64,000 nucleotides of DNA from Cydia pomonella (GCF_033807575.1 NC_084707.1:10278550-10342549); one strand, 5' to 3'; positions 33,436 through 45,344 are shown, numbered from the stretch's first letter. The notes: generated from the sequence alone by a model not told the origin. Program-made: numbers and translations.

Positions 33436-33600
33436 GTAATAGTACATTACGATACAAGTGCGAAAAATAGGAAATTCGAAACAAGTGGCGATAAATTAAA
33501 ACACGACCGAAGGGAGTGTTTTAAATCGACACGAGTTGCGAATTACTTATTCGCACATGTATCGTACAACGTTTTACAGTACATGGCTCTTTAAATGTTC
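33436..33600. mobile_element. hairpin element TACATTACGATACAAGTGCG
   Basis: Ends TACGATACAAGTGCGAA and TTCGCACATGTATCGTA are inverted. The inner blocks AAAACACGACCGAAGGGAGT and GTTTTAAATCGACACGAGTT follow. A second copy lies at 41420-41545. Confidence 0.6.
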
Positions 33601-34299
33601 GACACAGTAACGTAATATGCTAATTTTCGCACTAGTGCGGTAAAGTAGCAACATATGTACTGTAAAAATATTATCCGTAATGGGAACTACGTTTGTATGG
33701 AAAAGCGGTCTCGTTTTGAGGTAGGTAACTAGGCAGATTACTTAGAGATTGACTCATCACAAGCTGCCCTAAGTGCTTCTTAGCGAGTAGACAGGCCTAT
33801 TGTTTTTCAGTATTATTTTCTTCTATTGAGGTGTGCATTTGTGTTGTATTGCAAAAATATATCCGTTGGGGTTCAGTGATACCCGATAGATATTAACCCT
33901 GAATCACAAATGATCATTTTGCTTAATGCCGCGTTTTTGCATTATTTTCTCCATTCAATCCTATCATAGACTTGTTCCGTTTCAGGAATGCATGAAAAAC
34001 TTAAGTTTAAAAGAGAAGATATTTAAAATGGCTGTAGGAATACCACAACATTTTAAAGTATCGATATAAGATAATCATCTACAAACATTCAGCTACAGAG
34101 AAATACGCGTACACCACTAAGAATGTCGGTGGTGCGCTCTCAAAGTAAAAAAAATAACTGTTAAGTTCGGTACACTAAGATAGAATTGTCTAACAAGTAC
34201 AAAAAATAAACTACTTACTGGCTTACTTACTTCTTGCGAAAAAGGAATTTTTGATCTATAGTACGAGTGGGTTAGGTAGTTGAAATTTACAGTGTGCAT

Positions 34300-34400
34300 T
34301 TTATGGTTCCGTAGGCAAAATGGCAAAAACCCTTACAGTTTCGTCATGTCTATCTGTCTGTCTATCTGTCTATCCGTATGTCACAGCTATTTTACTCAAA
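34300..34400 (+). repeat. fragment of the GGTTCCGTAG...CTGTCTGTC repeat
   Basis: ATGGTTCCGTAGGCAAAATG, GTCATGTCTATCTGTCTGTC and AAAACTATAAGA match the outer unit at 10889-11010 in order. Confidence 0.5.
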
Positions 34401-34904
34401 AACTATAAGATAACCAAAAGGAAAAGTGGAAAGTAGGTATTTTTTATACTACGTTGGTGGCCGGCCTGATGGTAAGCTACTACTTAGTTTAGAAGTTCAA
34501 ATGTATAAAAATATAATTTTTAGGCACGCCATACATGTAACTAAAAGTGAAAAGGTTATTCAAGTAAAAGAGTATTCAATTTAAGATTTTTTTTTAAGTA
34601 AGTGAGATGGCAAAGGAGTCTTGCGTAGCCCGTCATGCTAGCCCGAAATGATATGAACGCTCTGACGTCGGGCTACAGCGGCGGCCTCATATTGAGAAAG
34701 TCGGGCGTAGCCCTTGTGCTATGCGTGCTCTAAGGCCAAGGGCCCCCTCATAACAAAAGAATCGGGGGTAGCCTTACGTACCTAAGTAGCTTCCTCATAC
34801 TAAAAAGTCGTGCAGAAGAAGATAACAATATAATTTTTTCAATATGTCAATTCCAGATTTCCTGTGTTTCTTAAATGTATAGTAACATGGCAGCAGTTTT
34901 CATC

Positions 34905-35301
34905 TTTAGGGTTCCGTACCCAAACGGGACCCTATTACTAAGACTCCGCTGTCCGTCCGTCCGTCCGTCCGTCCGTCTGTCACCAGGCTGTATCTCATGA
35001 ACCGTGATAGACAGTTGAAATTTCCAAAGATGACGTATTTCTGTTGCCACTATAACAACATAGTATTGTGTTCCTGCCGGTGAGTAAGGTTGCCAGAGCT
35101 CAACGAGGGGAAGGAGGGTTGTTAGGCTCGGCAACGCGCATATAATTCCTCTGGAGTTGCAGGCGTACATAGGCTATGGAGACTGCTTACCATCAGGTGG
35201 GCCGTATGCTTGTTTGCCACCAACGTAGTATATAAAAAACCAAATACTAAAAAGTACGGAATCACGTTGGGCGAGTCCGACTCGCCCTTGTCCGGTTTTT
35301 G
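34905..35301 (+). repeat. GGGTTCCGTA...GAGTCCGACTCGC repeat, interrupted by another repeat
   Basis: Starts AGGGTTCCGTACCCAAACGG with a (GTCC)n run (34953-34978) and ends GGGCGAGTCCGACTCGCCC. Compared with the intact copy at 37129-37337, the block 35045-35236 is extra and is itself another dispersed repeat, so insertion order is clear. Confidence 0.65.
35045..35236 (+). repeat. dispersed repeat ACCATCAGGYGGGCCGTATG, copy 2 (nested)
   Basis: GGTTGCCAGAGCTCAACGAG, GGCAACGCGCAT, CTCTGGAGTTGCAGGCGTAC, CTTACCATCAGGTGGGCCGT, TGCTTGTTTGCCACC, ending in an A-rich tract. Confidence 0.65.
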
Positions 35302-35358
35302 TATTTATTCGTAAGCTTGCATTAATTGCCATGGCACTTTAGGCTTAGCTTGTAAGTA

Positions 35359-35482
35359 CAGTCGAGGAAATTGATTCTTTAGCAGTTAACGTGTCACGTT
35401 ACAATGGACAGCTCTTACCATAAGTATGTACAGCCAAATTTACTTGAACCGCAAGTTGCTAAAGAATCAATTTCCGCCACCG
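35359..35482. mobile_element. 124-bp TIR element (MITE), TA-flanked
   Basis: Left CAGTCGAGGAAATTGATTCT+TTAGC and right GCTAAAGAATCAATTTCCGC+CACCG are inverted with few mismatches. TA lies on both sides. The ORFs in both directions here are shadows of the palindromic ends. Confidence 0.65.
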
Positions 35483-36117
35483 TACTAATAGGATTTTCTT
35501 TGCTAATAGGTCTAATAAATAATATGTTGCGGACTCTTTTCTTAAACCTTTTTACTTGTATACTTTTTCCGACATTTGACGCTGTCATGTTATTCAAATA
35601 GTAAAATAAATCTGACAAGAGAGAAAATAGTGATCTTATTTACAAAAAGATACTTAATGTATGAAAAAATAAGCAAAAATAAGAATGAATGTTTTGTGAG
35701 TGTGAAACAATTTTATTTTCTTTGACAAATAGAGCACTGCATTGCATTAACGATTATTATTATTTCAATTTGTATGTCTTTCCCATCACGGAACAATGGT
35801 ATTCCGGACCTTTGAGAAGCGTGCGCCGAGCCCTAACCTAACGTAGAGGCCCTTTTGACACGTTCATGAAATATAAGATGTACACCGAGCTGATGCTGCC
35901 CTTGCCCATGTCATAGGACGCACGCAGAGGCAGGCCCGACAGGGTGTAAGGACTATTGAGAGTTGTTGGAATCTAAAATAAACTAGGTTATTGTGTGAAA
36001 GCGATGGGCTAAACACTGAGCTATGGGATAAAAAACCAGACGCCTGCCTAATAAAACGGTATACAATTTTATTTCCGGCAGACGACACAAAAAGCGACAT
36101 CTGGGATGGCTCAAGAG

Positions 36118-36420
36118 TAACACTGGTGTGAGCGGCTCAGGGGTATCGAGAGGCGTGCACCGCTTTCAACCCAGTGGCTGTAACAGCCACTGTGCCAACT
36201 CGCGTCTTGCACTTCCACCCTTGGAACTTATAGCTCTAACGACTCCACCCTGGCCGGCCGGCCAAGGCAACCCAGAAGCAGATAATCCTGTAACACCCAC
36301 CCTCCTTCGAATGACAGAACTCCCTAGGAACACTCGGGTACGTGAGATCGTTACTCCCCAACTGCATGCCACAAGCTGCCCGAAGTTGACTGATCGCACT
36401 GGTAAAATCAGCGGGCCATA
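36118..36420 (-). repeat. GC-rich ~300-bp repeat (inverted partner of 31965-32290)
   Basis: Inverted copy sharing at least six ordered blocks with 31965-32290. It is about 75-80 percent alike by eye. Confidence 0.55.
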
Positions 36421-36604
36421 GATTTATTAGTTTGCAGTTCCTAAAAGCCACTGCTGAAAGGATGTGTAGCTGTCATATACAAAAACAATGGATAGACAGT
36501 CTCAAAGGGTATGTCTTATGATAAATAGTTTCATGCCGCAGTAAAATAATGTGATTTGTAGTATTTAGTTTTAAAATATATTTTTATAATGTGTATGCTA
36601 ATCT

Positions 36605-36650
36605 TAAGGTATTTATCTATGGGCCGCTAGTTGCCTGAAATAAATTATGA
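36605..36650 (+). repeat. short repeat tail (pair with 56043-56088)
   Basis: AAGGTATTTATCTATGGGCC, TAGTTGCCTGAAA, TAAA occurs at both places. Looks like a retroposon 3' end. Confidence 0.45.
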
Positions 36651-37128
36651 TAGATAGACGGATAGATGGGGTGTTCTAAGAGAAAGTCGCTTTGAAAATG
36701 CTTTTGTCTTGTATGGCAGCTTCCTCAATCAACTGCGTAAAGCTCGAGAAAATACTGCGAAAAGGCTAGGCTAGATAATAAGTTTTAATAAAAGAAACAT
36801 GTCTTTATGGGACCCATAACATTGAAGCAATACAAAAGTTAGAAATGAGAGTCAAATCTGACAATCGTTATCTACGCACGAAACGCCCCTTATTAAATGG
36901 TACTTGATCGTGACGTCATGATTAAGTTTAATGCGTTTTATTTGCATTGCATTTACAAAAAGAGGAGCTTTCAAGTTTCGAGGATTATGTTTTTAAAATA
37001 CGTGTATATTACGTAGGTTTGTTTGTATTGATTTTTTGATTCTAGAAATAATAGTTGTATAACCTTAATATGTATGTACTATACAGTATATCCAAAAAGA
37101 GCGCTATGATAAGTAAAAGTTCCTTTTT

Positions 37129-37337
37129 AGGGTTCAGTACCCAAAGGGTAAAACGGGAGCCTATTACTAAGACTCCGCTGTCAGTACGTCTATCCGTCTG
37201 TCACCAGGCTGTATCTCGTAAACCGTGATAGTTAGTTGATATTTTCACAGATGATGTATTACTGTTGCCGCAATAACAACAAATACTAAAAACTACGGTA
37301 CCCTAGATGGGCGAGTCCGGCTCGCATTTGTCTGGTA
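37129..37337 (+). repeat. GGGTTC...GAGTCCGGCTCGC repeat, uninterrupted copy
   Basis: About 209 bp: AGGGTTCAGTACCCAAAGGG, ACTCCGCTGTCAG, CACCAGGCTGTATCTCGTAA, GGGCGAGTCCGGCTCGC. It directly abuts the satellite array. Confidence 0.65.
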
Positions 37338-37350
37338 TTATTTAAATATA

Positions 37351-39713
37351 GGAGGCAAATGAGCAGAGCCCATGAACAGAGGTTGTATCATAGGATAAGT
37401 AGATATGTACAAAGAAATGGCACTATGTTAAGTAGATTTTTTTTTTTTTTAATATAGGAGGCAAACGAGCAGAGCCCACGAACAGAGCTCGTATCAGAAG
37501 ATTTATAGAGATGCACAAAGGAATGGCGTTATGTTAAGTAGAAGTATTTTTTTTAATATAGGAGGCAAACGAGCAGAACCCATGAACAGAGCTCATATCA
37601 TAAGATTTGTAGAGATGTACAAAGGAATGGCGTTATGTTAAGTAGAAGTATTTTTTTAAATACAGGAGGCAAACGAGCAGAGCCCATGAACAGAGGTCGT
37701 ATCTTAAGATTTGTAGATATGTACATAGAAATGGCGCTATGTTAAGTAGAAGTATTTTTTTAAATATAGGAGGCAAATGAGCAGAGCCCATGAACAGAGG
37801 TTGTATCATAGGATAAGTAGATATGTACAAAGAAATGGCACTATGTTAAGTAGAATTTATTTTTTTTAATATAGGAGGCAAACGAGCAGAGCCCACGAAC
37901 AGAGCTCGTATCAGAAGATTTATAGAGATGTACAAAAGAATGGCGTTATGTTAAGTAGAAGTATTTTTTTTAATATAGGAGGCAAACGAGCAGAACACAT
38001 GAACAGAGCTCATATCATAAGATTTGTAGAGATGTACAAAGGAATGGCGTTATGTTAAGTAGAAGTATTTTTTTAAATACAGGCGGCAAACGAGCAGAGC
38101 CCATGAACAGAGGTTGTATCATAAGATTTGTAGATATGTACATAGAAATGGCGCTATGTTAAGTAGAAGTATTTTTTAAATATAGGAGGCAAATGAGCAG
38201 AGCCCATGAACAGAGGTTGTATCATAGGATAAGTAGATATGTACAAAGAAATGGCACTATGTTAAGTAGAATTTATTTATTTTTAAATAGGAGGCAAACG
38301 AGCAGAGCCCACGAACAGAGCTCGTATCAGAAGATTTATAGAGATGCACAAAGGAATGGCGTTATGTTAAGTAGAAGTATTTTTTTTAATATAGGAGGCA
38401 AACGAGCAGAACCCATGAACAGAGCTCATATCATAAGATTTGTAGAGATGTACAAAGAAATGGCGTTATGTTAAGTAGAAGTATTTTTTAAATACAGGAG
38501 GCAAACGAGCAGAGCCCATGAACAGAGGTCGTATCATAAGATTTGTAGATATGTACATAGAAATGGCGCTATGTTAAGTAGAAGTATTTTTTTAAATATA
38601 GGAGGCAAATGAGCAGAGCCCATGAACAGAGGTTGTATCATAGGATAAGTAGATATGTACAAAGAAATGGCACTATGTTAAGTAGAATTTATTTTTTTAA
38701 ATATAGGAGGCAAACGAGCAGAGCCCACGAACAGAGCTCGTATCAGAAGATTTATAGAGATGTATAAAAGAATGGCGTTATGTTAAGTAGAAGTATTTTT
38801 TTTAATATAGGAGGCAAACGAGCAGAACACATGAACAGAGCTCATATCATAAGATTTGTAGAGATGTACAAAGGAATGGCGTTATGTTAAGTAGAAGTAT
38901 TTTTTTAAATACAGGAGGCAAACGAGCAGAGCCCATGAACAGAGGTCGTATCATAAGATTTGTAGATATGTACATAGAAATGGCGCTATGTTAAGTAGAA
39001 GTATTTTTTTAAATATAGGAGGCAAATGAGCAGAGCCCATGAACAGAGGTTGTATCATAGGATAAGTAGATATGTACAAAGAAATGGCACTATGTTAAGT
39101 AGAATTTATTTTTTTTAATATAGGAGGCAAACGAGCAGAGCCCACGAACAGAGCTCGTATCAGAAGATTTATAGAGATGTACAAAAGAATGGCGTTATGT
39201 TAAGTAGAAGTATTTTTTTTAATATAGGAGGCAAACGAGCAGAACCCATGAACAGAGCTCATATCATAAGATTTGTAGAGATGTACAAAGGAATGGCGTT
39301 ATGTTAAGTAGAAGTATTTTTTTAAATACAGGCGGCAAACGAGCAGAGCCCATGAACAGAGGTTGTATCATAAGATTTGTAGATATGTACATAGAAATGG
39401 CGCTATGTTAAGTAGAAGTATTTTTTAAATATAGGAGGCAAATGAGCAGAGCCCATGAACAGAGGTTGTATCATAGGATAAGTAGATATGTACAAAGAAA
39501 TGGCACTATGTTAAGTAGAATTTATTTTTTTTTTAAATAGGAGGCAAACGAGCAGAGCCCACGAACAGAGCTCGTATCAGAAGATTTATAGAGATGCACA
39601 AAGGAATGGCGTTATGTTAAGTAGAAGTATTTTTTTTAAATATAGGAGGCAAACGAGCAGAACCCATGAACAGAGCTCATATCATAAGATTTGTAGAGAT
39701 GTACAAAGGAATG
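37351..39713 (+). repeat. tandem array: ~104-bp monomer in four-monomer higher-order units
   Basis: About 23 monomers beginning GGAGGCAAA(C/T)GAGCAGA. Four types alternate in strict order. A has AAATGAGCAG and GGATAAGTAG; B has CCCACGAACAGAGCTCGTAT; C has GAACCCATG or GAACACATG; D has AGATATGTACATAG. Type A starts at 37351, 37769, 38185, 38601, 39019 and 39434, so the higher-order period is about 417 bp. Units 2 and 5 share private variants, as do 3 and 6, indicating a larger ~1.25-kb duplication. No coding frame spans it. Confidence 0.9.
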
Positions 39714-39768
39714 TATGACCTATTATTCACCTCGTAAATTATTTGCAGGTGACTAAATAAACACCCTG
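39714..39768 (-). mobile_element. terminal 55 bp of the 19.6-kb MITE family
   Basis: Complement of 19589-19642: ATGACCTATTATTCACCTCG, AAATTATTTGCAGGTGACTA, AATAAACACCCTG, followed by TA. The inner boundary is the last satellite monomer. Confidence 0.65.
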
Positions 39769-41419
39769 TATATATTTGTTGTTGTATCAACAAATCAAGC
39801 ATTTACATTAAAAAAGTGAGTGACATTTAATTAAGTGGAACTGCTGATGAAGACCAGACGGAACACCTCAACTACGCGTATTTCACGTTTGGCGATATCT
39901 TCTTCGTTGAGATTGTTCTGCAAGTTATTATTTAAGCTTCATTTTAGTCAAGATCTATTTCTGATAATGGATCCCAGGAATAATGGATGAAACTCTTCCA
40001 ATATTTTACATATAGTATCTTTTTATTTTTGCATTTAAGCAGTGCTATTTGGTGAAACGTGTTCATGAAGATTAGAATATAATTTCTCCTTGACAAGTAT
40101 TTTACGAGTTAGGGCTTAGGTATATTATATGAGCTTACCTATGGGCTATTGTTTTTCATTCAATAGTTTACATATGTGAAAGAGAAAGTATAACAATATG
40201 CTTGTTAGACTAAAATAGCTTTAGTTTTGTTAATTTCAAAAACTTAGTAGGTGATAATTATAACATAGGTATAGAATCTTCAAAAATAAAACAGTAGATA
40301 CAAAGCCGGTGTTATTGGCCCGTCTTTATATATAGAAAATCGATGGCATGATTCCTAGGAAGAGATCTTCGTATGTGTTATAGTTTCAAACTTTCCCATA
40401 CTGAACGATCTAAATAGGCCACCATGTATACCCTACGGAACATTTTATTTCGTTGGAAGAATTTAGGGTGTAGGGGAGAAACTACCCAATTATGAGCTAC
40501 TTACTGAAAACTATCATTAATAGACAATTGTAAGGATATTTAACATTGCCAAAATAAGGTTAAAGGTGCCCTCTAGTAGTACTTAGTCGATATTGTGATA
40601 CAATGAATGGTATTATAAACATTTTTCTTTTTTCATATACTATGGACATTCCTCGATGGCACCAAGCTGCAACCGGAAAGCGATGATCACACGGCAAATA
40701 AAATCGTGAAGACTGTAGCAGCCACGTCTAAGGAGGATGAATGTATCCACATTCAATATTTTTTATTTATTTTTTGTTTGATATGTAAAAATGCACGTCA
40801 ATAAGGTGGCAAACTATTATTAACAGAGGCCGGAATTATTGTGGCATTCTTGAACTGTCATAGAGAGTTCTCATTTATCGACTTCGGGTACACATATATC
40901 GATACAACGTAGAACACAAAATATTAAAAAGTTATAAAGTTAATGGATATTTGACTGTAAAAGAAGTAACTGCTTTTTTGCATTTCTTTTTACTTATTAA
41001 AAAATAGCTCTATAGTTAGGGAGTACAAGTCCAGTAAGGGTTGCTAGATAGCATCTCTCCAGCAACTCTTACTGAGTTTCAACATAATTACTTATATTTT
41101 CAAGAAATGAGAGGGGTAAAAAATTATAACTAACCATATTATTCTCAAAATGTTGGATTGTTTTAAGCATGACATCAGTGGAATACATTTTGAGCGCTGG
41201 GATTCGGTGGTTAACAGTCATAGTCCGTCTTTCGCATGTATTGCCGTTATTCTTTAAAAACGGATGGGAAAGTTACTTACATTTTATTCACAAGAAATGC
41301 AAAGTAATTTAATCTTTAATTTATCACCTAGGAATATAAAATTAACGACGACGACGACTTGTGATGATTTTGAAGTATATTTTTTGGCGTTGGTGTGGTA
41401 ATTATACATTAATTCATAA
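39769..41419. other. unassigned AT-rich sequence with a repeat fragment
   Basis: GAACTGCTGATGAAGACCAG near 39838 matches 29712-29735 inverted. Otherwise no gene or element recognised. Confidence 0.35.
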
Positions 41420-41545
41420 CGAGTTCAATTATTCACAACCAGTGGCAGTAAATTAAAACACGATCGAAAGGAGTGTTTTAAATCGAAACGAGTTGCCAAT
41501 TATCTATTCGCACATATACAACGTTTTACAGTACATATGGCACTT
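41420..41545. mobile_element. second copy of the TACGATACAAGTGCG hairpin family, degraded
   Basis: Shares AAATTAAAACACGA, GGAGTGTTTTAAATCGA, ACGAGTTG, TTCGCACAT and ACAACGTTTTACAGTACATA with 33480-33590. The left palindromic arm is mostly lost. Confidence 0.55.
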
Positions 41546-41641
41546 TAAATTTTCGACATAGGCGCGTAAAGTGCTAATTAAAGTAGTACCATATGTACTA
41601 TAAAAAATGTTGTGTTTCAGTCGTTAGAAAAAATTGTTTAA

Positions 41642-42410
41642 CCCTTTACCAGGCCAAGGGATATATTCCACCCACATCTTATATCGGTTACCGTAGTCAG
41701 GTTTTAACTCCAAACCACCTACAAAATATTTTGTCAATCCCTGAAAATATTATTTTATGATCTTCATTCAGAACACGCTTCTAAATTGCGTAATATATCT
41801 TCGGCAGCCGTTTAAATTCACTTGAACGCTAATTTCAGTAAACTACGGAGAAATTCGAACACTTTCCATAATTTCTAGGAAACAGAAGTACATAGGTCGA
41901 ACAATTTTTTGATATTTTGTAGATTTTGAGTGTTGAAAGCTAATGTAATCGTAAACATTGCTAAATATTCATGCATTATTGTGTATGACCAGAATTAGGA
42001 TGTGGGTTGACATTATCCCATGGCCTTATTAGAGTTTAACTGTGTGGGAGCTATTTTTCCCATGCCCCGGTAAATTGTCTTGTCATGTCATAAAAACTCA
42101 CGTAAGTAAGTAGTGATTGATATAATGTTTCGTAGGAGATTTAGAGTTAAACCTTGACTATTATAACCGATATAAGATGTGGGTGGAATATATCCCTTGG
42201 CCTGATCAAGAATATAATAAGACAAAATCTAGTATGACAGTTCATTACTTAGACAGGCGATGGGATAACCGTAACCCATATTTTTAATTCTGGTTTAAAG
42301 GAAGATCTCCGACTTTCATAAATACATTTTTTACAAGGCGTTCAATACGGTTGCAACAACATATAAAGTACGTATTAAGACACGCTGGTTCTTCGGGGCC
42401 TGGTAAAGGG
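41642..42410. mobile_element. 769-bp piggyBac-like non-autonomous element
   Basis: Bounded by TTAA (41638-41641 and 42411-42414), the piggyBac target duplication. Perfect terminal inverted repeats are CCCTTTACCAGGCC/GGCCTGGTAAAGGG. An internal ~65-bp inverted pair (41658-41720 and 42143-42232) contains GGGATATATTCCACCCACAT. No transposase ORF. Confidence 0.75.
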
Positions 42411-42739
42411 TTAACCCTCGTGTCTTCAAACCCCCGAAACGCTCAAGATTTCCACTTCTCTAAAATACATAACTGTTTTAGCCAAAAATATTAACTGTTG
42501 AACTATATTGAAGGCCCGGTTCACATTGAGTGGCTGCACCACTGTGCACATACCAAGTTTATTCTAATTGTAACTTTTTTGACCACATTATTTTCAATAT
42601 TTCTCGATTTTTAGCGAGGTAAAATTTTTTTGATGTCATGTACCAAATAATACAAAAAAGGTACTAAAACTGGGAGTAAGCGTCAGGATGTCAGGACCAT
42701 GATAGCTATTTGCATGACACTTACGATACTACAATACAG

Positions 42740-43130
42740 TAAGGGCTATAACCGCGAACCACTTCATTAGTTCATCTATTCGCCTCTCTATCACTGCGCG
42801 ATCTTTCTTTGTGCGAAAGAGAGGCACATAGGCTTCCCCTTCCCCCTGACGAAATTATGCGTTCCACGTCTTAATCATTAATTTAAGAACAATAAAACAT
42901 ACGAAGAGTATTATTGTATTATTTCAGTAGTTACAGTAATAATAGGCATAAAATAGGGAATATTACGCAAAATTCTGCGTAGAGGGCGTTACTAACGCAC
43001 ACGGGGCCTACCGCGAAATGGAAAATCTAAATTGTGGTTTCTACCTCCATCATTCTTGCATATTCGATAGACAGAGAGGCAGATAGGTAACGAAATTTCG
43101 TTTCGCGTTAGACCATCTGTAACCAAAACG
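42740..43130. repeat. repeat with GACCGCGAA/TTCGCGG-type motifs, unclassified
   Basis: Blocks CTATAACCGCGAAC, CCTACCGCGAAATGG and AACGAAATTTCGTTTCGCG suggest a degraded inverted-repeat element. Boundaries uncertain. Confidence 0.3.
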
Positions 43131-44585
43131 CCTTGATGCATCAATGCCATAGTGAAAACTTGTCAAAAAACTGTTTAAGGCATAGTATGCATAAGTTACT
43201 CTCAGGTTTATAATACATGCTAGTGCTGCTCTCTACAGCCTGAAAAAATGTATGGCCTATCTATTTCAGGAGAATGCATCGTACGCGAGCAGTTAGCAAT
43301 AATATCGCCAACGACAGATTGCAAATGAAATATAGGCACCTTTATGAGTAATTCAATAACTGCACTGAAATATGATGTTCGTACTCTCTGCAGGCAGATA
43401 TACAGAAGATCAGTTGGACTCTAAATTAAGTAAAAGAAATAGTTTCCCGTAATCTACAAATTTATTAACGAGATATTTCATTATATATAACTTCGTACGA
43501 AATGAAAAGTAATACGTGGGAATATGAGAAAAAATTAGTATATTTATATTAATTTATAACCTACATGCTCATTAATGAATAATTTTTACAAGCAGTAACA
43601 TTACTAGATATCTCATTTAATATAATCCGACTAAATTACATTTCCGCAACACCTCCGTATTTCACAAAATAAATCAAGACATTATGCAACTTATATAATT
43701 TTGACGTATATATCCGAGTCGCCCGTGTTGCGACCGTTGCGACTTTCATGTAGTAACACCTAACATGGAAAAGTAAATAATAAAGACTGAATCTTCACGG
43801 ATACCGCGTTGTTCGGGAAATATATATAGGTCAAATAAATACTTAACTAAGTCGCTTGTAATAAACCTTGCGTAGATAGATAGATAGATAGATGTATAAA
43901 TAGAATACTCTTTATTGGAACACCTCAGTAAAAAGATACAAAAGAAAATAAAAAACAAACAATTGATTAAATGTAGAGGCAGACAACAGGCGGCTACGTA
44001 ACGACTTATATATACTTATAGTACGTTATTCTTTTGTTATATAATTTATTTCATTGTCAATAATATGATAATCCGACAATATTTACGAAACGGCAGTATT
44101 TAGTTCTTAAAGCTCTGCTTCTTCTGAACATTTTTTTATTCCACTTCATTTACTATTAAAATTGGTAACAAATTCTTAGGCAACTTGTCTGGCGCTATCA
44201 ACTATCTCAAGTAAAATGTGGAGCCAGCGTGACTAAAATAAATATAAGTACTATTTTTTATTGCTTTCCACAAAACCGGCAATATGTAGAATTATGTAGC
44301 TTTATTTACAGAAATTTGGTTTCATATAGAGATTGGCAGTCATTGTTAATTAACTTCTCTCTGCGCCGAGTAAAATATAACCCGACCAAGTAATGTATTG
44401 GCTATACCATCCATATTTAACAAACAAATTTATGACGTTTTGTAACCTTCTTATTTTGGCAAATATATACCGACACATCCAAGCATGCACATTGCGAAGG
44501 TGGTATTCTGGTTTTTCATCTTGGTCCAATGTGTATTTGCGTCTGACATTTTGCTTAATGAGAGAGTGAGACGCAATGCACATTG
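43131..44585. other. unassigned sequence with a (GATA)n microsatellite
   Basis: GATAGATAGATAGATAGATG at 43875-43894. The 77-codon minus frame at 44350-44583 has no recognised similarity. Confidence 0.35.
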
Positions 44586-44815
44586 GACAAAGATCTTAGA
44601 CTAGTGGAATATCACCCGAAAGGAAGAATTGAGTCACCGGGTGGCCCGGAGGCTCCGGGAAGTCCGATTTTCGCTCATAGCATGACCGGCTAGTCTCCGG
44701 TCCGAGCCCGCACCGGGCCACTACAGAGCTCCGGTGATGACGTAATGCTTTCCATAGAAAACGAAGCGCCGGAAGCTCCGGCCCGGCCCTGCCCCTGTGT
44801 AGCGTGAGTCAACCT

Positions 44816-44886
44816 TTATTGAGCTTACTGTGAGACTTAGTCAATTTGTGTAATAATGTCCTATAATATTTATTTATTTATTTATA
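44816..44886 (+). repeat. tRNA-derived SINE, 3' part
   Basis: TTATTGAGCTTACTGTGAGA, CTTAGTCAATTTGTGTAATA and ATGTCCTATAAT, then a TTTATTTATTTA tail. It begins exactly where the SINE at 32578-32779 stops, TTA being common to both. Confidence 0.85.
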
Positions 44887-45344
44887 GGCCCGTGAAATCC
44901 AAGGAGATACAAAATAATAATAAAATTGAGAATCTCCTGAAAGCCGAGAATGACAAATCCAGCTAGTACCTAGACTTGGCTCACGAGATTAGCACCATGT
45001 GGTATGTTGATTCGACGATCATTGTTCCGATAGTCATGTCAGTGAACGGTCTCATAGTGAAGAGTCTCGACCAACACCTTGAGAGACTCCCTGCGTGGTT
45101 GGATCAAGAGTCAGATGCAGAAGGCGATAATTTTAAACACGGCACGTCGATTCCTTACTCTGCGGCCCTGACCACCGGCAGTTTGGGCCCTGCCCCGCTG
45201 CCGGCGGCACCCTAGGTTAGGTTAGGTTAGTTACGTATTTAGTATTGTTTTTTAATTGTTTTTATATTTTACTTTTATATCCATATAATAAAAAAAATCT
45301 AATCGAATATACTTATATATACAAATACAAATATTATAGCGACA

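Larger units (their letters stand above)
32780..44815. mobile_element. 12.0-kb segment bracketed by PIF/Harbinger-like inverted ends, inserted in a SINE
   Basis: Left end AGGATGACTCACGCTACACA and the complement of the right end, AGGTTGACTCACGCTACACA, differ at one base, and the similarity continues through GGCCGG-rich subterminal sequence to about 38 bp. TTA stands on both sides (32777-32779, 44816-44818), the PIF/Harbinger target duplication. The flanks are the two halves of one SINE in the same orientation. The interior contains nested repeats, a satellite array and a piggyBac-like element. I infer a Harbinger insertion later swollen by other insertions. Confidence 0.6.

Noticed and set aside
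38193..38474. 93-codon ORF in the 104-bp array
   Set aside because: Chance open frame across monomers, not repeated in the equivalent units.
37351..39713. CRISPR-like regular array
   Set aside because: Units are contiguous ~104-bp monomers without unique spacers, in a eukaryotic genome; it is a satellite.
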